A stretch of DNA of 10,260 bases, taken from NCBI GenBank assembly GCA_022790905.1, contig JAAVYC010000094.1, forward strand, positions 1 to 10,260. Direction: 5' to 3'. Made by a program: the position numbers and the translations under genes. The notes under the pieces were generated by a model. That model was not told the origin of the DNA. It did no database searches and saw nothing but the letters and a program-made list of their open reading frames with translations. Position 1 is the first letter of the stretch. Every line of letters starts with the position of its first letter. The stretch is from Lachnospiraceae bacterium. Lineage in GTDB: Bacteria > Bacillota > Clostridia > Lachnospirales > Lachnospiraceae. Below, piece after piece: positions 6,417-10,260 of this stretch.

Positions 6417-6431
6417 AAGTGGGATTGTCAA
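6404..6431 (-). promoter_or_regulatory. Sigma-A promoter of the gntR gene
   Basis: On the - strand, a perfect TTGACA (6426-6431) and TAAAAT (6404-6409) are separated by 16 bases, 40 bases upstream of the ATG. This gives the regulator transcription independent of the alpha/beta hydrolase gene, which is terminated just before it. Confidence 0.75.
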
Positions 6432-6499
6432 TTCTGCAACGAGGTCTTTATGGTTTGTTGTGCCGAGTAGAATTGTGAGGCGATATTTTTTATATAAAA

Positions 6500-6526
6500 A
6501 AAGGGATGCCATAGAGACATCCCTTT
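6500..6526 (-). terminator. Terminator of the alpha/beta hydrolase gene
   Basis: The 9-bp stem AAAGGGATG (6500-6508) / CATCCCTTT (6518-6526) is followed on the - strand by an uninterrupted T run (bases 6493-6502 contain the complementary A run). It lies 10 bases past the hydrolase stop codon. The stem is identical to the one at 9893-9920. Confidence 0.9.
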
Positions 6527-6535
6527 AAAGTTCAA

Positions 6536-7348
6536 TTAATGCTGAACTACGAATTCACTTACAGTGCTGTTGAATTTTTCTGGTTCTTCCCAGAACAGCA
6601 TATGTCCAGAGTCTTCGAAAAATACAGTTTTTGCGCCTGGGATATTTTCGCCAACCCATGCGCTTCCCTGCCAATCAAATACGTTGCTATTACGTGCAAC
6701 ACATACTAAAGTAGGAAGTTTGATCTGAGGAATAAAATCTCTCCAATCCAGATTTGTGTGATCTCTCATGATTTCAATTCTTACGTAAGGTGGACATTTT
6801 GAAATTTCATCTGCAATAAATTTTGCATCTTCTGCTGACGGTGTGTGATGCAAGCATGCGCCTACCAGTCCCTCTGCAGCTCCGCGTGGATTATATTTGA
6901 TGTCGTAACAAGTGCGGATAAACATTTCCATGTCGTAGCAGCCTTTCTGTCCCCAGATCCAATCCGGTCCGGTATATTGAGCAGGAGATTGGTCGACACA
7001 GACAAGACCGCTGATTCTGTGATTTCCAAATAATTCAATGTAGCTCCATAAGATAGAAGCTCCCATAGACCAGCCTAATACAGTGACATCTGTCACATCC
7101 AAATGATCCAAAAGATTTTTTACATCCATTGCATAGCGAGAAATTCTGTGGCTGTGCATAACTTTTTCGGATTCGCCGTGTCCTCTCATATCCATGCGTA
7201 TTACTTTACAAGTTTTTGAGAGTTTTTCCACATTGTGTTTCCAGAAGTTTGTGGTACAAGTCCATCCTGGGAGCATGAAAAGAGGTCTTCCCTCGCCCGT
7301 CACTTCATAATAAATTTCTACGTTGTCGTTTGTTAAAAAAGTTGCCAT
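6536..7348 (-). CDS. Alpha/beta-fold hydrolase
   Basis: A 270-residue soluble serine hydrolase of the MhpC/RsbQ-like type. The oxyanion region is LPGWT (26-30), the conserved DMRGHGES spans 53-60, the nucleophile elbow is GWSMG (92-96) with S94, and the catalytic histidine is H249 in DSGHM. The acid is less clear: after the strand LPTLVCVAR (211-219), where Asp is usual, the sequence reads NSNVFD with D225 as the first acid, and D119 at the end of the preceding strand (VCVDQSP) is an alternative as in some related enzymes. ATG 7348 has a GGAGAAGG site upstream. It follows the glycerate kinase gene by 36 bases and should be cotranscribed, which suggests it acts on an ester, lactone or C-C bond in the same pathway. 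The substrate is unknown. Confidence 0.88.
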   Translation of the reverse strand: MATFLTNDNVEIYYEVTGEGRPLFMLPGWTCTTNFWKHNVEKLSKTCKVIRMDMRGHGESEKVMHSHRISRYAMDVKNLLDHLDVTDVTVLGWSMGASILWSYIELFGNHRISGLVCVDQSPAQYTGPDWIWGQKGCYDMEMFIRTCYDIKYNPRGAAEGLVGACLHHTPSAEDAKFIADEISKCPPYVRIEIMRDHTNLDWRDFIPQIKLPTLVCVARNSNVFDWQGSAWVGENIPGAKTVFFEDSGHMLFWEEPEKFNSTVSEFVVQH

Positions 7349-7368
7349 AATACCTTCTCCTTTCTTTG

Positions 7369-7393
7369 GTCAGATAAACGCGTGTCATCTGAC
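7369..7393. other. Hairpin in the gap between the glycerate kinase and hydrolase genes
   Basis: GTCAGAT (7369-7375) pairs perfectly with ATCTGAC (7387-7393) around an 11-base loop. It overlaps the stop codon of the kinase gene (7385-7387) and has no T run on the - strand, so it is not a standard terminator. It could stabilise the upstream transcript or mark an RNA processing site. Confidence 0.45.
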
Positions 7394-8530
7394 AGTTATA
7401 TGAATTCCCATTTTGATAAAGCGGAACATGCGGTCGGCTGCATCCAGAAGCAGTTCGTCGCAATTTTGAATCGCTGTATCAAGATTCATAACGTTATTTG
7501 TGATCGGCATGATAGACTGAATACCACATTCATAGATATCACATGCGCCTTCTCCCATTCCGCCTACAATTGCGGCAACAGGGATATTTTTTTTGTTACA
7601 TGCCTGGCCAATGCCTGAGAGCACTTTTCCATTCGGAGATTGTGCATCGACTCTTCCCTCTCCGGTGATGACCAGATCAACGCCTTCGAGTAATGTATCA
7701 AAATGAATCGTGTCCAGTACGGCATGAATACCGGACTTTAGATTTGTATTTGAAAAGAGTAGGAACGGAATACTGATTCCACCGGCGGCGCCAGCTCCTT
7801 CCATAGTTGAAAAATCTGTTCCAAACTGATCTTTTATAATTTTAGCGTAATGAATCATACCGTTTTCTAAAAGTTCCAGTTGTTTGGGGGTACCGCCTTT
7901 TTGTTTCCCGAATACATGGGTTGCTCCTAGCTCTCCAACTAGAGGATTTTTTACATCACACATGATTGTAATTTTGGCTGTTGTCAATTCAGGAATCAAA
8001 TGTTTGGTGCTGATTGTCTGAATCCTTTCCAGGTTTTTTCCAACAGGTGTAACAGATTCCCCATGTTTGTCAAAAAATTCAATGCCTAGAGCCGCGGCAG
8101 CGCCGATGCCTCCATCATTTGTTGCACTTCCTCCAATTGCCAGAATAAGATTCTGATAACCTTTTTGGAGAACATGTTTGATCAATTCACCGGTTCCGTA
8201 AGATGTTGTCTCACAGGGATTTCGTTTCTCTTCCGGGACAAGGGGAAGACCAGAGGCTGTTGCCATTTCAATGATAACGGTATTTTGATCGATGACACCA
8301 TAGGTTGCAGTTACATTTTCTCCAATTGGCCCCATGACTGTATGGGCTTCACGGTGTCCGTTCATATTATCAATCATTACGTCTGCGGTTCCCTCGCCGC
8401 CGTCTGCCATGGGAACAGAGATCACTTCACAGTGTTCAAAATGCTTTTTTGCAGATATCGTCAGTAATTCTATGATATGTTTAGAGGACATAGAGCCTTT
8501 AAAAGAATCAGGTGCGAGTAATATTTTCAT
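7385..8530 (-). CDS. garK: Glycerate 2-kinase (GarK/GlxK type)
   Basis: Phosphorylates D-glycerate with ATP to give 2-phosphoglycerate, which enters lower glycolysis. The 381-residue length is that of the family. Conserved blocks are APDSFKGS (6-13), MADGGEGT (41-48), YGTGELI (111-117), IGGSATNDGG (132-141), GAGAAGG (245-251) and ITGEGRVDAQS (288-298), all intact. ATG 8530 follows AGGAG about 9 bases away. It lies downstream of cdaR but behind a strong hairpin terminator, so it likely has its own promoter in 8540-8655. It is followed by the alpha/beta hydrolase gene in the same unit. Together with GarR it gives a two-step route from tartronate semialdehyde to 2-phosphoglycerate. The symbol garK is used for the enzyme type; glxK is equally possible. 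Confidence 0.95.
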   Translation of the reverse strand: MKILLAPDSFKGSMSSKHIIELLTISAKKHFEHCEVISVPMADGGEGTADVMIDNMNGHREAHTVMGPIGENVTATYGVIDQNTVIIEMATASGLPLVPEEKRNPCETTSYGTGELIKHVLQKGYQNLILAIGGSATNDGGIGAAAALGIEFFDKHGESVTPVGKNLERIQTISTKHLIPELTTAKITIMCDVKNPLVGELGATHVFGKQKGGTPKQLELLENGMIHYAKIIKDQFGTDFSTMEGAGAAGGISIPFLLFSNTNLKSGIHAVLDTIHFDTLLEGVDLVITGEGRVDAQSPNGKVLSGIGQACNKKNIPVAAIVGGMGEGACDIYECGIQSIMPITNNVMNLDTAIQNCDELLLDAADRMFRFIKMGIHITVR

Positions 8531-8598
8531 ACGTTTATCTCCTGTTGCTTATTTATTCAATTGTGTCGATTAAAACTCGTCACAGATCAACAAAAATA

Positions 8599-8626
8599 AT
8601 TATTGTATTTATAGTTTAACAACAAT
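8599..8626. promoter_or_regulatory. Imperfect inverted repeat upstream of the glycerate kinase, candidate regulator site
   Basis: ATTATTGT (8599-8606) and ACAACAAT (8619-8626) form 8-bp arms with one mismatch and a 12-base gap. A -10-like TATAAA on the - strand (8608-8613) lies in the gap, and no good -35 box is found at the right distance. A poor -35 box fits an activator-dependent promoter, and CdaR, encoded just upstream, is a known activator of garK-type genes. The assignment is tentative because the region is A+T-rich. Confidence 0.35.
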
Positions 8627-8660
8627 TTTTAGGCCTTACAATTTCCTATATAACAAAATA

Positions 8661-8698
8661 AAACAGATTTTTTGTGTCATAGACACAAAAATCTGTTT
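8661..8698 (-). terminator. Long hairpin terminator after cdaR
   Basis: A 17-bp stem with a single-base bulge (8661-8678 with 8682-8698) around the 3-base loop ATA, followed on the - strand by the T-rich stretch TTTATTTTGTT. It lies 43 bases past the cdaR stop codon and separates cdaR from the glycerate kinase gene. Confidence 0.88.
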
Positions 8699-8741
8699 AG
8701 TCGTAAATGAGAGATATAATGTTCATATAAGAGAAAACAAA

Positions 8742-9854
8742 TCAAGTATTTTTCAGATAATAATAGAAGTATTCCATAAATTCTTTTGAGGCAATATCCA
8801 GGAATGGATTAAGATTCATTTTATTACGGATTTTGTTTAGACGAAAAGCCAGTGTATTTTTATGAATGTATAATTCGTCGCTGCTTGTCGTCATATTATA
8901 ATTATTTTTTTTAAGAGTTCCAATAATCTCAAGGTAGGAGAGAATATCCTTTTCACTTAATTCATTTTTAAAACAGTGAAAAACTTTATGTAATTCTATT
9001 TTGGGAATACTGTCTTTCATGTAATCGTCAAGGTGATCGTAAAAAAACATACTTTTTGAGTCTGAGACAACATGATTTTGCAACCAAGTGCAATGTCCAA
9101 AAGTAGTTTGATAATTGGAAAAACGATCTTGGATCGTACCAATGTAAAATTGATATTGATCGGTATTTAGCACAAAAGTATCTAAATATTCCAATACGAT
9201 ATCTCTGTAATCAGAGAAAATATTGGCCTGTTTTGGCAACGTTTTAAAGATCAGAACCTGTTTGTTACGTGTTATGATAGAGATATCCTGGCTGGTATGA
9301 AGGGAACTGGTCTTGATTTTTTTTTGGATGGATTCCGGTCTTTTTTCCTTTATATGGTTACAAAGAATTGGGATGCGAAGATACTCTTCTTTATAATTCA
9401 ATTTTTCGGCGAGCGTCCGAAGTTCAAGAGGGTCCGGATCTCGGTCGTAGAGCAGTTGATGAATAAAACGTTCTTTTAAATTCTGACGCTTATTTGATAA
9501 TTCTTTTTGATATTCGTATTCCAGCATGGTTTCCATGGCCATTTTAATGATCAATGCGATGGGTTTCACTTCCTGAGGCTCTCCGGTCACACCGATGACA
9601 CCGATAGGCGTTCCGTTTTGAGTGAGCAAAAGATTTACACCGGGATATACGCCGAGGAATCTGCTATTTTCTGTTACCTCTATCATGGATTTTTTGTTTG
9701 TAACAATATCAAAAGCAATTTCGTGAAAGGTTCCAATTCGTTCTGGATTTCGGCTGGCGATTATGATGCCCTTTTCGTCCATGATGTTGATATTATATTC
9801 GGTGTAGGCAGTCAATCGTTCAATGAATTTTTTTGCGATTTCATCATAAAACAT
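8742..9854 (-). CDS. cdaR: CdaR-family sugar diacid regulator
   Basis: Transcription factor of 370 residues. The N-terminal putative diacid-recognition domain covers about 3-130 (IMDEKGIIIASRNPERIG at 24-41, GVYPGVNLLL at 68-77, PIGVIGVTGEP at 83-93), a PAS-like sensor. The C-terminal PucR-type helix-turn-helix lies near 320-350 (SSDELYIHKNTLAFRLNKIR at 324-343). In E. coli CdaR activates glucarate, galactarate and glycerate genes including garR and garK, and its ligand is thought to be a hydroxy-acid. Here it stands directly upstream of garK on the same strand, which supports the same role. ATG 9854 is preceded by AGGAGG about 6 bases away. It is only 71 bases from the Hsp20 gene stop, with a terminator between. 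The middle part (130-290) is poorly conserved, as usual in the family. Confidence 0.93.
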   Translation of the reverse strand: MFYDEIAKKFIERLTAYTEYNINIMDEKGIIIASRNPERIGTFHEIAFDIVTNKKSMIEVTENSRFLGVYPGVNLLLTQNGTPIGVIGVTGEPQEVKPIALIIKMAMETMLEYEYQKELSNKRQNLKERFIHQLLYDRDPDPLELRTLAEKLNYKEEYLRIPILCNHIKEKRPESIQKKIKTSSLHTSQDISIITRNKQVLIFKTLPKQANIFSDYRDIVLEYLDTFVLNTDQYQFYIGTIQDRFSNYQTTFGHCTWLQNHVVSDSKSMFFYDHLDDYMKDSIPKIELHKVFHCFKNELSEKDILSYLEIIGTLKKNNYNMTTSSDELYIHKNTLAFRLNKIRNKMNLNPFLDIASKEFMEYFYYYLKNT

Positions 9855-9892
9855 AGGGAACCTCCTCTAATGCTGTAATCATTAACAAAACA

Positions 9893-9920
9893 AAAGGGAT
9901 GCCGCATATGACATCCCTTT
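9893..9920 (-). terminator. Terminator of the Hsp20 gene
   Basis: Stem AAAGGGATG (9893-9901) / CATCCCTTT (9912-9920), 9 bp, followed on the - strand by TTTTGTTTTG. It starts 5 bases past the hsp20 stop codon. Confidence 0.9.
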
Positions 9921-9925
9921 GTATG

Positions 9926-10260
9926 TTATCCTTCGATGGAGATATAATGTTGTTTTTGTATGGTTTCCATATCTTTTTTAGGTACATTTAAATGTAATAT
10001 TCCGTCTTCGAATTTTGCATAAATATCTTCTTGTCTCACACCGTTGCCGACATAAAAGCTTCTGCTCATACTTCCGGAATAACGCTCGCGGCGGATATAA
10101 GTTCCATCTTCTGCTTTTTCATCATTGTTCCTATTTTTTTCGGCGGAAACGGTCAAATATCCATCCTGAAGTCTTGCAGAGATATCATCCTTTTTAAATC
10201 CTGGAATATCAATGTCGATCTCATAAGCTTGATCGGTCTGACGGATATCGGTTTTCATAA
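9926..10260 (-). CDS. Hsp20-family small heat shock protein (partial, N-terminus outside the window)
   Basis: ATP-independent holdase chaperone of the alpha-crystallin family. The visible 110 residues contain almost the whole alpha-crystallin domain: IDIPGFKKDDI (16-26), GYLTVSAEK (33-41), RRERYSGSMSRSFYVG (56-71), FEDGILHLNVPK (83-94) and a short C-terminal tail ending in ISIEG with the I-x-I type motif. The Met at 10258 is probably internal: clostridial Hsp20 proteins carry about 35 more residues before a conserved hydrophobic-Met-Lys-Thr-Asp, and the two remaining bases at the edge (TT on the - strand) fit Leu, Ile, Val or Phe before it. It is unrelated to the sugar-acid genes and ends at its own terminator. 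Confidence 0.93.
   Translation of the reverse strand, partial: MKTDIRQTDQAYEIDIDIPGFKKDDISARLQDGYLTVSAEKNRNNDEKAEDGTYIRRERYSGSMSRSFYVGNGVRQEDIYAKFEDGILHLNVPKKDMETIQKQHYISIEG

Noticed and set aside
6327..6512. 61-codon reverse frame spanning the start of the gntR gene and its promoter
   Set aside because: It overlaps the gntR promoter and the preceding terminator and has no good ribosome site, so it is a chance open frame.
6967..6975. CCGGTATAT, half of the garR operator
   Set aside because: Only one arm is present and it is inside the alpha/beta hydrolase gene, so chance is the simplest explanation.
8661..8698. Long inverted repeat as a possible insertion-element end
   Set aside because: The arms are separated by only 3 bases, no transposase is present, and the position after cdaR with a T-rich tail fits a terminator.

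Overview
The window looks like the chromosome of a low-to-mid GC Gram-positive anaerobe of the Clostridia, most likely Lachnospiraceae. The grounds are strong GGAGG-type ribosome sites, short intergenic gaps, Rho-independent terminators with U-rich tails, A+T-rich spacers, and protein sequences of clostridial type (Nth with a C-X7-C-X2-C-X5-C cluster, a 473-residue DUF1537 kinase, a clostridial Hsp20). This is judged from reading alone, without database searches.

Left part (1-2435, + strand). The tail of an unidentified reading frame overlaps the start of a 303-residue polytopic membrane protein of unknown substrate, which ends at a strong terminator. Next come the housekeeping DNA-repair gene nth and a 190-residue phospholipase-D-like protein that resembles only the N-terminal part of the large DUF3427-type helicases. 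A second terminator closes this part.

Central catabolic unit (2455-5694, + strand). A near-consensus sigma-A promoter carries a perfect 18-bp palindrome filling its spacer. It drives garR (tartronate semialdehyde reductase), a DUF1537 four-carbon-acid sugar kinase 11-14 nt behind it, and, after a weak hairpin, a cyclase/kynurenine-formamidase-like metal-dependent hydrolase. A bidirectional terminator separates this unit from the opposing genes.

Right part (5693-10260, - strand). In transcription order from the right edge there is a small heat shock protein (N-terminus outside the window), a CdaR-type sugar-diacid regulator, a glycerate 2-kinase, an alpha/beta hydrolase, and a FadR-subfamily GntR regulator with its own promoter. 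Most are separated by clear terminators.

How the genes fit together. GarR plus glycerate 2-kinase would convert tartronate semialdehyde to glycerate and then to 2-phosphoglycerate, and CdaR is the regulator classically tied to these two functions in enterobacteria. In this window they are combined with a DUF1537 kinase, two hydrolases of different folds and a GntR/FCD repressor. There is no aldolase, decarboxylase, dehydratase or glyoxylate carboligase to supply the semialdehyde. The locus may therefore serve an acid-sugar, ester or lactone substrate that is not one of the textbook pathways; this is inference from gene context. No rRNA, tRNA, CRISPR array, insertion sequence or prophage gene was seen, and no gene-free stretch exceeds about 215 bases.
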